From the NCBI GenBank assembly GCA_021030905.1, contig JAGFMI010000001.1, positions 2,337,230-2,401,229 of the forward strand: a DNA stretch of 64,000 bases, written 5' to 3'. Below the pieces are notes generated by a model. That model searched no databases, had not been told where the DNA came from, and saw nothing but the letters and a program-made list of their open reading frames with translations. Positions within the stretch are counted from its first letter, which is position 1. Each line of letters opens with the position of its first letter. The DNA comes from Pyrenula massariospora. Taxonomy: Eukaryota; Ascomycota; Eurotiomycetes; Pyrenulales; Pyrenulaceae. The translations under genes and the position numbers were made by a program. Shown here piece after piece: positions 32,869 to 43,168 of the stretch.

Positions 32869-34410
32869 TCAACATTCATCTTCGTCGGTGTCTGAGGAGT
32901 CGCTATTATTCTCCCCATGCTCTTCGTCGCTGTTGCTATCGACATCGCTGTCGTCATCATCCTCTTCTGCATCATCGCTATCGGTGTCCTCGCTGTCACT
33001 AACATCGCCACCTGAGCTACCATTTTCATCGAGGGCAATAGAACGCACTGGCTCAACTGGACGCTTTGTACTAGTGAGGTTGCTTGGATGCTCCCTGTCC
33101 ACGAGGCCGGAAGAACTAGGACCCAATGAATTCGCCACATACTGCTGAGTGCTGGTCTGCTGAGCAGGCTGTTGTGTGCTAGGGCGTTGAGCACTGGTTT
33201 CTTCGAGACGGCTTTGTGCGTTGGACTGTTCAGCAGGCCGATTGCTTTCAGCACCTTGGATAGACCGGTGAGCGGCAGTCTCCTTGACAAGGCAGTCGTT
33301 GCTCGTTGGTTCAGCCAAGCGCTCATTGCCTGTGCGCTCCTCAGTGCGCTCCGCCTTGCCCTTTGTTGAGTCGACCTTTTCCATTCCGATGGGGGTTTGT
33401 GTGGCACCGCCTTCATCATCGCTGTCGTCATCGCCCGTGTCGCAAAGTCTCCACATAGGTCCTTGAAGGGGCATGTCTCCTTCCGACGCCAATTCTGCGC
33501 AAGGTGAGTCCATCTTACAGATATCGAGTCGATGCCATGGTAACGTGTCGATCTTTTGAAACTGTGCCACTTGGGAACCGTTTTGCTCAAGCGTGATGAC
33601 TCCTGGGCCGTGCAGCGTGTAACTCTCGGGCTCCCTTTGCAGGGCATGGTATGAGAAAACATTGTAAGGCAGCTCCGGGACGTGAAGCGTCTCGCTCAAG
33701 ACAATGTCGAATAGTCGTCTCTTGTTCTCAGACTTGGAGGAGTTCACACCTGCGTCAAATCGTCTGACTTTGAGGTGTATCTTGCCTTTACCGACGACCT
33801 TCGCCCAGCCAATGACGTTTCCATCGCTGTCACAATTTTCTACACAGCCATCAAATGGTACATACTCCTCAAATACATCTTGATTGCGAGCAATATGATA
33901 TTCGGTACCGTTCCACATGTAGGTCGAAAGAATCCAGTCACGGCATCGCCGAGAATCCTGCCTGAGCTTCTTAGTCGACGGCTCAGAATTGTGATCCTCA
34001 TCGCTGGACAGGGTATCTGAGCGTTTGCGTTTCAGGCCATTTGAGCATGGATATTCGGTTTGGAAGCTTGATTTGAGCTTTTCCCAGAATTGCCGTGCCG
34101 TACTCAAATTTTGGGTCAGAGACTTTGCGAATGGTGAACAAGTATACAGGATAGCTCCCCTGCAAGCTTCATCTCGTGCAGTCCACGACGCCATGGCTCT
34201 TTCGAACTCTTGCATAATAGATGGGTCAGATCCTTTGGCTGGGCATTCTGGAGGGGTGGCATCTTCCCCGACCATATCATGGAGCCTTCCAGGGACGATC
34301 AGCATCCAGCCCATGATCTTAGTGGTCCAAAACTCATAGTCATTGGGACCACAAAGTTTGATGTCAGGAGGGGGGATAGCACGGTGGAAACGAGCGCTTA
34401 TTCGTGACAT
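32869..34410 (-). CDS. Copia Gag/protease-derived protein, type A (copy 2)
   Basis: Single exon, 513 aa from ATG 34410. It aligns with copy 1 throughout: PPPDIKLCGPNDYEFWTTK, WMLIVPGRLHDM, SWTARDEACRGAILYTC, NLSTARQFWEKL, then DWILSTYMWNGTEYHIARNQ, FEEYVPFDGCVENCDSDG, AKVVGKGKIHLKVRR, IVLSETLHVPELPYNVFSY and LHGPGVITLEQNGSQVAQF. The catalytic DTG is again missing (ILSTYMW). A bipartite basic stretch (LKRKRSD...TKKLRQ) separates the two domains. The C-terminal about 170 residues are unique: degenerate Gln/Ser/Thr repeats (TQQPAQQTSTQQ), then a strongly acidic Asp/Ser tail ending DTDEDEC. It is probably nuclear; the function is unknown. Confidence 0.75.
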   Translation of the reverse strand: MSRISARFHRAIPPPDIKLCGPNDYEFWTTKIMGWMLIVPGRLHDMVGEDATPPECPAKGSDPSIMQEFERAMASWTARDEACRGAILYTCSPFAKSLTQNLSTARQFWEKLKSSFQTEYPCSNGLKRKRSDTLSSDEDHNSEPSTKKLRQDSRRCRDWILSTYMWNGTEYHIARNQDVFEEYVPFDGCVENCDSDGNVIGWAKVVGKGKIHLKVRRFDAGVNSSKSENKRRLFDIVLSETLHVPELPYNVFSYHALQREPESYTLHGPGVITLEQNGSQVAQFQKIDTLPWHRLDICKMDSPCAELASEGDMPLQGPMWRLCDTGDDDSDDEGGATQTPIGMEKVDSTKGKAERTEERTGNERLAEPTSNDCLVKETAAHRSIQGAESNRPAEQSNAQSRLEETSAQRPSTQQPAQQTSTQQYVANSLGPSSSGLVDREHPSNLTSTKRPVEPVRSIALDENGSSGGDVSDSEDTDSDDAEEDDDDSDVDSNSDEEHGENNSDSSDTDEDEC

Positions 34411-35078
34411 ATTCGAAGAAGGAATCAGCCTCCGGGTCGCAATCAAGTTTTGAGGGTAAGTTCAGAGGGTTGAGTTCGGTTGATGTAGACGCGATTCCAG
34501 GCGGTGACTAGGTCCACGGGACGCGTAGGATGCTGCAAAAAATCGAGAATCTCAACTAAGGTGGGAAGCCTTTGTTGAGCGAGGTGTTTTAGGTAGATAC
34601 GCGACGCGTCGGGCAACCGTATGTCTAATTGATTGAACACGTATGCTGGCTAATTATTTACCACTGGTAAATAAGAGTGTGCAAAGAAGTGTGATCTTCT
34701 CGACGGGACAAAGAAGAATTTTTCGAGATAAAAAGTCTAGGTGAAGTTTGCTTAACCCTGACCTCTGGGCACAGAGTTTCTTCAGCACCGTGCACAGGGG
34801 TCTTTTGAATCCTTCAATTATTATTAGAATTGGTAATCTCTTGACAGAAGCCGCCAACTCGATAAGCCGAAGAAATCGAACCTTGCTAAATTGTCCACTT
34901 TGTGTTTTGTTGCTAAGCAAATCTACCATTCTCAAACGCAACAGATCTAAAAAACTGAGAGACTTGAGAAATTATGTCTATTTTTCATGGAAGCCCGAAA
35001 TTGGTCTTTTCTTCAAGCCAAACTGAGCCCGAAAGGTCTTGTTTACTTTTGCCTCATCTAATACCGCGAGCGAATCAT
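34411..35078. other. Spacer between type A copy 2 and type B copy 2
   Basis: About 670 bp, AT-rich around 34650-35000. No gene or LTR recognised. Confidence 0.5.
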
Positions 35079-36418
35079 CTACTCACTGCTCAGGTCTAGG
35101 AGACCGTGAAAATCATGTTCATCCTCATCGTCCGACTCGTCAATATTGATGATCCCTTCATTAGGAGAAGGAAGGCCAGGAGGAGTAAGTGTTGGCCGAT
35201 CCTTCGTATGCGGACTTGAGCCGGACACGGCAGGAAATACCTCAGGTCGAGATGAGAGTCCTTTCCAAGAATGACAGATATCTTGGCTCATGGTGTGATC
35301 CGAGATTGACCAAGAAGACCGTAGATCGGTTTCTGACATGTCACGATCATCTGACTTCGAAGGTGAAGGGGCTATTTGTCCCGAATGCCAGATACACGCT
35401 GGCTGGGAAGGCGTTTGCTTTGAAGAAATGGACGCAATTGGAGCCAGGCGAAGCCAAGTTGTCTGAGGTTGGAGACCATGGCTATCGCTGATCCATTCTT
35501 CCAGCTGTTCAACAGTTCTGTGGTATGACTCCCACTCGTGTTCTGATCTCAGCCTGCGGTAAAGCTCATTCCTACCAAACCGCTGGATGTCCAATGCAAA
35601 GCGAAAGAGCCAGTACAAAAATTGGTTATTCGTCGTACGCCGGGTATTTAGATCCAGATATCTCGCAAAATCCTCAGCGTCGCCGTACGGGATGCAGCGA
35701 ATACGATGAGAGCTGTACATGTTCCAGACCACGAATCTCTTCTCCAAGTAATCAATGCAGGTTTTGCAGTCACAAACATAGTCTTTCATGCGTTCTGTTA
35801 TACCCTTCTTCGTTGGTGACACCAAGGCGTCCAAGCCTTCCTCCTGAAGATGTATCCACCTGGCCCCGAATGCGTCTAAGCGATCCTCGAAGCCTATCCC
35901 CAGAGAGGTAGTTTTAACAATTGGCCATTTTGCAGAGTATCTTCCATCACGATCTGAACACGTCGAACAATCTCCTGTGAGCTCTGACCGGTAATCTCCT
36001 GAAGCTCGTATGGAGCATCCTGATGGCCGGAAAAGACGTTCTTGGTGGACTGCGGCACGTGCAGCACATTGTGCAATGCTACCTCGAAAAGGTGCAGGCG
36101 CCCGCTCTCATCTCCGGTATCCATCCGCCTTGCTCGGATCTTCATGTGGACCGTACCAATGCCTACCACCTTGACCTTTTTGAGCTGGTCGTGTCGCGAG
36201 TCAAGCTCTTCAATATGTGACGGAGGTATCCGATACTCAGTGAAAGTGTATCGGTTGGAGGCCATGTGAAAATGGGTGCGTTTCGAATAAATCCACATTA
36301 GAGGAAAGTTGGGAAGGTCTAGTGATGAGTCTGGCTGTCTTAACTTGCTGTCTTGTCCGCCGGTTGCAGTCTTGTCGTCCGCTTGATACTCGTGAGTTTC
36401 GAAGCAGGTTCTCTCCAT
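35079..36418 (-). pseudogene. Copia protease-fold-derived protein, type B (copy 2), frame-shifted or spliced
   Basis: The N-terminal frame from ATG 36418 (MERTCFETHEY) covers the beta-barrel region: WIYSKRTHFHMASNRYTFTE, KVKVVGIGTVHMKIRARRM and VALHNVLHVPQSTKNVFS, ending at a stop at 35894. The C-terminal part continues in another frame, open from about 36060 to 35079: LDAFGARWIHLQEEGLDAL, YVCDCKTCIDYLEKRF (C-x-C-x2-C), IRCIP and FLYWLFRFALDIQRFGRNEL. Both parts align with type B copy 1, so they belong together. The break could be a one-base indel, an unrecognised intron or programmed frameshifting. The C-terminus has IINIDESDDEDEHD, which resembles a SUMO-interacting motif. Whether it is functional is unclear. 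Confidence 0.6.
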
Positions 36419-36994
36419 ATTCAGGGGATCGGATGAAGATTGCAATTGACAGAATAGGCTGCAGCAAAACAAGGAGCCACCGTAAATAAAGAAAGCCGCA
36501 AGTAAAGATTCGTAAAGAACGTCAACAGCTAAGAAACAATATGAAAGAGACATCAACGAAACTTGCACATAATATCCATCTGCAAGAAAATTTTCCTCCT
36601 ACAGGGCCAAAAGCAGTCCGGCACGGTCCATTTCAAAATTTGCCATCAACAGCAAACAGCAAGCGTGGAATCTCCGAGCCTCGACAAGGAGGATATTGTC
36701 CGCGATGCCCATCATGTCGCTGATCATACCTATGAAGCAGAAATTGTTGTTTGTTTTCTGGTGGTCTACTTCTACTCATGGAGCGGACTCCGCATTTTTC
36801 CCCGCTCCAAAAAAAAATCCCCTCCTTGATGATATCAGTGGCCAATTTATCCGCTATCGAGCATGATGGAGGAAGATGTGGGCTCTAAATATCGACTCGA
36901 AATTTCCTCGAAACGGGCAAACATCACAACTCATACGCATCACCCATAGGCAATTCAATTTCCAACATCCGCAGAGACTCCTATCGCTACGAAC
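36419..36994. other. Intergenic between the Gag-derived array and the oxidoreductase
   Basis: Divergent upstream region of type B copy 2 (minus) and the oxidoreductase (plus). It includes an A-run near 36805. No gene seen. Confidence 0.5.
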
Positions 36995-38254
36995 ATGTCT
37001 TCTCCAAACACCATTCGCTGGGGCATCATGGGTGAGTTCTCAATATCCAATTGACCTGGTCTGATGGCTCTTTCTTCACGACGATATGCTGATAGATCCA
37101 TAGCCACCGGCTGGATCGCTGAAATGTTCGTCAAAGACCTCCTTATCGACCCTACTCTCCGTGGCACCAAAGATATCGTTCACACTGTCACAGCCGTTGC
37201 CTCCTCTAGCGCCAAATCTTCTGCCGACAACTTCATTGCGAAATTCGTCTCTCCCTCACAAAAGTCACCTTGTGCTACCTATGGCTCCTACAAAGAACTT
37301 GTGCAGGACTCGAATGTTGACATCATCTACGTCGCCACACCACACTCGCACCACTTTCAAAATTGTATGCTCTGCTTGGAGCATAATAAACCCATTCTTT
37401 GCGAGAAAGCCTTCACTGTCAATGCCACGCAAGCCAAAATCCTCTATGACACCGCCCGGCAAAAGAACCTTTTCCTCATGGAGGCCGTATGGACACGCTA
37501 CTTCCCGTTGAGCATCGAGATTCGCAAAGCCATCACAGACGGCAAACTGGGCGAAGTCCTTCGTGTAGTCGCAGACAACGGCTTCGGCGGATCTCCAGAG
37601 CAGAAATTCGGCACCGCACATCGGATGGTGAACATGGATCTTGCAGGCGGGGCGTTGCTGGATTTGGGCATATATTCCTTGACCTGGGTGTTCCAGTGTC
37701 TTTACCACACGCTTCCCAAGGAGAAGAGAGCAATGCCCAAAGTAGCGGCGCAGATGTCGCTCTACCCGCAGACAGGAGCCGATGACGACACGACCATGCT
37801 TCTAGAGTTCCCTCACAGCCCGCCGAACGCGGAGCGGAAAAGTCACGGTGTGGCGATGACGAGCATCCGTGTTGCTACGGATCCGGACAGTAAGAAGACT
37901 GCTAAGCCGGCGATTAGGATCATGGGTACAAAAGGAGAGATTGATGTTGATGGGCCAGCTTTTCGGCCGACGGTATATCGGTTCATTCCATACAAGGATT
38001 CTGCTAGTGACCCTGGGGAGGTTGAAGAACACACGTTTACATTCCCGGGGAACGGCCATGGGATGTACTACGAGGCGGACGAGGCAGCACGGTGCTGGAA
38101 GGACGGGAAACTGGAGAGCGATGGATTAGATTGGGAGGAGAGCACAGTGATCATGGCAGTCATGGATGAGGTGCGGAGGCAGGGCGGTTTGAAGCACCCA
38201 GACGCGATCGAGAGCATAGAGTACCCGATTGATCTGCCGGGGTTGAAGAGGTGA
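36995..38254 (+). CDS. Gfo/Idh/MocA oxidoreductase, D-xylose 1-dehydrogenase (NADP+)-like
   Basis: Cytosolic NAD(P)-dependent dehydrogenase of the dimeric dihydrodiol / D-xylose dehydrogenase group; oxidation of D-xylose to xylonolactone is the family-level guess. Two exons, 36995-37031 and 37104-38254, with a 72-nt intron (GTGAGT donor, GCTGATA branch); 395 aa. Splicing restores the Rossmann start IRWGIMATGWIAEMF. Then follow VDIIYVATPHSHHFQNCMLC, KPILCEKAFTVNA (with the family EKP-like Lys site), LMEAVWTRYFPL, DNGFGG, DLAGGALLDLGIYSLTWVF and a C-terminal beta-sheet domain with RIMGTKGEIDVDGPAF. Substrate assignment is uncertain. Confidence 0.85.
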
Positions 38255-38897
38255 GATGGTAATTAGAACTAGTTAAAAAAGGGGCGGCGAAGGATGTGCT
38301 CAGAGATGTACAGCAAGATGGTTGAACATAGCCCGTAAAACCAATAGTATCTGATCGTGATGGACCGTACGACCTCGGCAAATCTCGCCTCGCTAGAAAT
38401 CTCCTTAAGGTCTAGACTTTACCATCTCTGTGGAAAACACTATGGTGCATTGTACAGGGAGGCTTTTTCATGAATGATTCGCATCCCTTGATCGATGTAA
38501 TTGGTGGCCGACGACTTTTGAATGGCTATAGAAAGAGCTTACTTGTTAACGAAACTTTTAGTGCGATGGTAGGAATGCTTAAGAGAAAGCTTTACAATCC
38601 AACGGTGTCAGTGGTCTTACGACCTCGTAGATATCTGGTCTATGTTTTGGGATGCTGGCTTGAACCCAATTACGTGGAATTTGGAAAGGATGCAATCGAG
38701 ACTCTTCTTTTGAAGGCTGAGCGGCAACCTCGAAAACAGATAATATGTAGCATATTCACATGTCAATCGCCATGATGCTATCTTTAAAAATCGTCCTAAA
38801 TCGAACCCTTCGGGTCTCCTCGATGGACCAAAAATCAATCGTTGACAAGTTTCAAAGTCTCCCCACCGCTACCAAACCTTCGAAGGCCACTCGTGAC
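38255..38897. other. Intergenic, no gene seen
   Basis: The 3' flanks of the convergent oxidoreductase and PCF11 genes. A plus-strand ORF of about 100 aa (38470-38775) has no recognisable feature. Confidence 0.45.
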
Positions 38898-41010
38898 CTA
38901 CGTCTTTAGCTTACTCTTGGGCGTGTCCCCCTCCCCCTCCGCCTTCCGCTTCCCCAGTACCGAATCTGGCGTCGAAGTCCTCGAATTTCGCTGCATCCCG
39001 ATCATCGGCGTGCCCCCAGCCCCTTTCTCTCTGTCCTTCGCTACTTCCCTGTAGCAACTATCATGGTAGATCTTCTGTCCGATCTTGATTGCATCCCGCC
39101 AAATGAACTCCTGCTCCTGATCGCTCCACGTACTGTCAAATTTTTCCTGACAGATAGGACATGGTAGATTCCGTAAGGTCAGATCCGCAGGCGCTTTTAC
39201 GAAGGCTTCTTTCTTCACGGTTTTTGCGGCTGTGGATCGTGGAGACAGACCATTCGCAGCGGCGTTTGAAGCCTCATCTTGGGGTCCTTCACCCTCTTCA
39301 TATTCACGATTAGCTATCCAGTCTCGCTCGTCGACATACCATGAGCGGCTTTGGCCCCGCTTCTGCGCGTCCGCCAGGCGTGTATTGGTTTTGAAGTGCC
39401 AGTCTAGATGTCGCGCCTTTTTTTCCTTACCAACCGCATCGGCTGTAAAGCGCCGACCGCAAGTGTTGCACCGATTTGGGCGAGTATCGAATAAAGCTCG
39501 GATAAGATGCGGTCGTGGGATTCGAATTGACGCCGGAGTAAGCTTAATATCAATGCGGATAGGCGGCGGATCCTGACTCTTTTGGTTGGACGGTTGTCCG
39601 GCTGGAGGGGCCGTTGGTGGAAACCCAGGAAGCGATGCAGGAGGTGTGCTTGTGGGAGCAAGAAGTCCGGAAGCACGTAGCTGAGCTAAGATAGGGTTTT
39701 CGGTTACTGAAGCGGCGGCTGGCACGGCTGGAGCAGGGGTTACATTATTGAGCGGGGGAGTTGAGATGGCGGAGAGTGGAAATGGTAGAATAGAGTTGGG
39801 AGGAGGTGTCGGCTGCTGTCGGCTAGCATTCTGTTTAAGGAATTCAGCCAATTGATCACTGATTTGAGGCGTAGCTGACGGTGGAGCGGCCGCCTGTCGT
39901 GGTGTAGCATAGGTCGAAGGGAGAGTGGCCGCATTTGCCTGAGGAGGCAATTGGAATGACTGAGGGGTCGACTGTGGGTGAGACTGGGGCAAAGGTGATA
40001 GCTTGGAAACTACGTCTTGCACTGCCTGCAATTGTACCGAACCGAGAGTTTTCGTTGCAAGATGGGTTTCGAGATCTTGGAGCGTTTTCAGCTTCATCCG
40101 AATCTCTTGATTGTAAGGATTAGAGTCAACGAAACTTTGATGTTCCCGAATCTTGGTGGTCAAATCACTTCTCAAAGCGTACAGGTCGACAGAAGGCGGC
40201 GGAGGCTGATAGGGAGCAGCCAGTGGTTGCGGAGTCTGGTACGGCGGCAGTGGTGTTGGCTGAGGATAGTTTGGAAATTGCTGGACCTGGTGTAGACGAT
40301 TAGCAACCCGTTCCCCGTGCGCTTGTTTCCAACTTAAATATACCGGTGTAGTTCCATAGTACTGGCCGTTACCATTCACAGAAGGAGCGTTGGGAGCTTG
40401 ACTTGGTGGACGAAACGCAGGCTGGCTTTGCACCGGGGTATTTCTGAATTGAATAGGAGGGCTTTGGATAGGGCGGACCTGGGTGTGTTGGCGGGCTAAG
40501 GCGTTCGTTCGGGCTTTGATCAAAGCATTCTCGATCTGACGACTTTTCTCAAGTGGGAAGACTGGCCTTGTATCTAGTGAGCCGGGAACAGGCTCTTTCC
40601 ATGTTTTGAGCATCTCATCCAACTTCTTCCTAATAGCCGAGTCTACGAGGACGTATGCGTTCATAAAAGTATCGTAAAGATTGTGACCTAAATACAATGT
40701 ATAGGGCGTGCCGACATTTTTGGCCAAGGAGTCTAACACGTATAGGGCGGGGAGTTTACGAGCCGGAGGCGCCTAGGATGACGGTCAGAGTAGTTCGCAT
40801 GAGGTAAGGTGGTATAAGGCTCGCTCCACGTCTCTAACTCACGTTTCGGATGTGGTTCTCTAAGACTCGTGAAATGGCCATGGCGTGCTCTGTGTTCTCT
40901 TTTGCGATGATGGTGAGTAGACTGATCTGGTTCCTGTCATTTGTGACGAGGTCTTCAAGAGAGCTCTTGTAGTCCTCCGCGACCTCGTCCGACGGTAGAG
41001 CCGTCGACAT
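38898..41010 (-). CDS. PCF11: Pre-mRNA cleavage complex II protein PCF11
   Basis: Nuclear factor coupling Pol II CTD binding to 3'-end cleavage and termination. Two exons, 41010-40843 and 40772-38898, with a 70-nt intron (GTGAGT donor, CCTAG acceptor); 680 aa. The N-terminal CTD-interacting domain (about 1-135) reads YKSSLEDLVTNDRNQISLLT, AISRVLENHIRN, APPARKLPALYVLDSLAKNV, YTLYLGHNLYDTF. A long Pro/Gln-rich middle follows. The C-terminal zinc-finger region has CNTCGRRF with HLDWHF, the RSWYVDERDWI motif, and a second CPICQEKF finger, all typical of PCF11. It is divergent from the I9-like gene across about 940 bp. Confidence 0.93.
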
Positions 41011-41954
41011 GCTGGGCGAGGGATCAGACGAAGCCAGAGGGAAGAAGGAGGTAGGAAAAGCACAACGAGCACAATGCCGACAAGCAAAAGACAGGTCTTT
41101 TGACGAAATGCAGCTTGAGAGGGAGGATGACTGTGATGGCGGGCTTGGAATGGATAGTGGGTTGATGGCAATAAGCGGGCTGCCGCTGCGAACTCAGCAA
41201 TAGCAGAGGTTGGATGGAAAATCTTTGCTATCTATTGACCAAAAAACCCCACCGCTCCTCATGGAGGTATTGATCCCAGCCTTTGTTGTCTTGTTCAAGA
41301 TTCCATCGACCCTCCTTCGTAGCCGGGAGAGTGATCCACGACTAAGACGCTTTTACTTTCACCATTTCACCGGAAAAGATGTGTAGGTCAGCGGAGGGAG
41401 GCGAGGCGCGGATACCGGCGGTCGCTGTGGTGTGATGGAAAAGAAGGAACGGCAGAAGAGTAAAGTCAGTCGAAGGCAGTGGAGGTGGAGGTGGGGGTGA
41501 GGGAAAAGCTGGGTGTTTGATTATGGATGGTGTTCCTATTGAAGGGGAGGGTGTATGGAACAAGAATGCGGCTCCCAAAATGTCTTTCAGCTTTCCGCAC
41601 CCGTTCCCATGTCTTGGCGCCCGATGCCAGCCAGGAAACTGCGCCTCGGCTCTTCTTTTCCCCGACGCCGCCTATCAGACCTCGTGGAACGTCATTGAGA
41701 GAATCCAGGTACCCACAACCACCACCACCTCCACCACCTAGAATGATCCTCGGCTTCATTGTACCACCACTTCCCGCTTTCCAGCTTCCATCTCCGACTC
41801 AAATAAAAATCCATCCTTACACGTCTGGCACATTCTTTGCAGTGGATCTCTTTCAAGCCTCATCCCATTAATTAGTCGCGGTTGCCCCGCTACCTCTCCT
41901 TTTCTCCCACCACGGCTGACGACCTTTTCGCTCAACCACCCGAAAATCACCAAG
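41011..41954. other. Divergent promoter region, PCF11 / I9-like gene
   Basis: Pyrimidine/purine-biased stretches (GGTGGAGGTGG near 41480; ACCACCACC near 41715) could affect both promoters. ORFs on both strands around 41342-41871 are low-complexity shadows of this bias. Confidence 0.5.
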
Positions 41955-42442
41955 ATGCGGTTGCAACTGTTTGCCCTGCTTTTTGCTTTGTTTGCCCTCA
42001 GTGTAATTGCTGTAGCTCCACAAAAAGCTGTCATTGTGACATATAGCGAAGACACCCCGCCCTCCGTGATGGAAGAAGCAATGGCAGAGATTGAAAAGGC
42101 GGTATGCTTGGCGAGACATCCCTTGAAAGTCCATATGCAGGTCGCTGATCCGATCTATAGGGTGGACGAATTACTCATGTTTACCGTAAGTCTCTAATAC
42201 ACGATCTCCGCTTTCTACTTTGCCACTAATCGATGGTTTATAGAACTGATCAAGTGCACCGCTCTCATATGCCCTCTATACCCGAGAAATCACTGACAGC
42301 AAGTAGGGGCTTTGCGGCCAAGGCGACGAATAAGACCCTGGAGACGGTCAAGACTATGAACACTCGATACTTTCCCGAAATACAAGAGGACCAAATCGTG
42401 TCCGTGGATGGCGACATCATCGAGAACGGCCACGTCGACTGA
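41955..42442 (+). CDS. Small I9-type proteinase inhibitor / propeptide-like protein with signal sequence
   Basis: Resembles yeast Pbi2 and free subtilisin propeptide-like inhibitors (I9 fold). Four exons: 41955-42101, 42161-42185, 42244-42253 (10 nt) and 42307-42442; 105 aa. Splicing gives VIVTYSEDTPPSVMEEAM, AGGRITHVYQLIKGFAAKA and then a helix and FPEIQEDQIVSVDGD, the classical I9 pattern. The 10-nt third exon supplies the QLIK part of the conserved block, so its reality is well supported. Unlike cytosolic Pbi2, it opens with a hydrophobic MRLQLFALLFALFALSVIA, a signal peptide. It probably acts on secretory or vacuolar serine proteases (inferred). Confidence 0.85.
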
Positions 42443-43168
42443 GGAGGAATCAAATCGGGCCTCGGGCATTTTCTGGCGTATTCTAGTAGAAGGATACGGG
42501 GCATGGGATATTGGCCATCGACGGCTATGGAGAGACTTGTGGAACGGAGGCTTACTGCTTCGGCGGCAAAAAGTCTGGAAGAGCAAATGATCGAGATCCT
42601 GCGTTTGCACAGGCTCGCTGATATTCCATGGGAGATTTTTTCACACCGGCTCTTACCAGTCTGCATCCTGATTGTTAAGATACATGGCATTGATTGCGAG
42701 GCTGGCGTTTTGTTGACGTAGGTTTTGTGACATTGAAAAATGGATAGAAGAGATTCATCTATGCGGCCTTTGTCAGCAGCAGGTCAACATTGTAGACTAC
42801 CTGATCTAAAGGCGCTGCCTCACTGCTTGTTTGAGTGTCTATACCCTGTTATCACTGAAATTAAGTCCATGACACTGCACATTGGTTGCCGGCCTTGATG
42901 GTTCCAGCCGGGATGGCGGACATGTGAAGTCGTTCTACGCAATGCCAGTGCACTGGGAGACAAAGCTCTTGTCGGCCGTTGCGCAAGAGCCTCCCGCTGC
43001 CCCAAACCCTCGATGCATGAATTCCTTCGACAAATCCGGACTCACCAGCACAAAGGAATCTTGTTTCGGCTTTATCCACCATAATGATGCTAGTTTGTGA
43101 TTCTTGGCTCGCCGAATCTTGGAACCTATCTCGGAGAATTGAGCTGCACGCTTGCCTGCGAGATCAAG
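42443..43168. other. Intergenic, no gene seen
   Basis: 3' flank of the I9-like gene and promoter of HookA. Short overlapping ORFs on both strands carry no motif. Confidence 0.5.

Noticed and set aside
27728-36568. A complete copia retrotransposon
   Set aside because: No LTRs, primer-binding site, integrase or reverse transcriptase found; four separate frames instead of one polyprotein.
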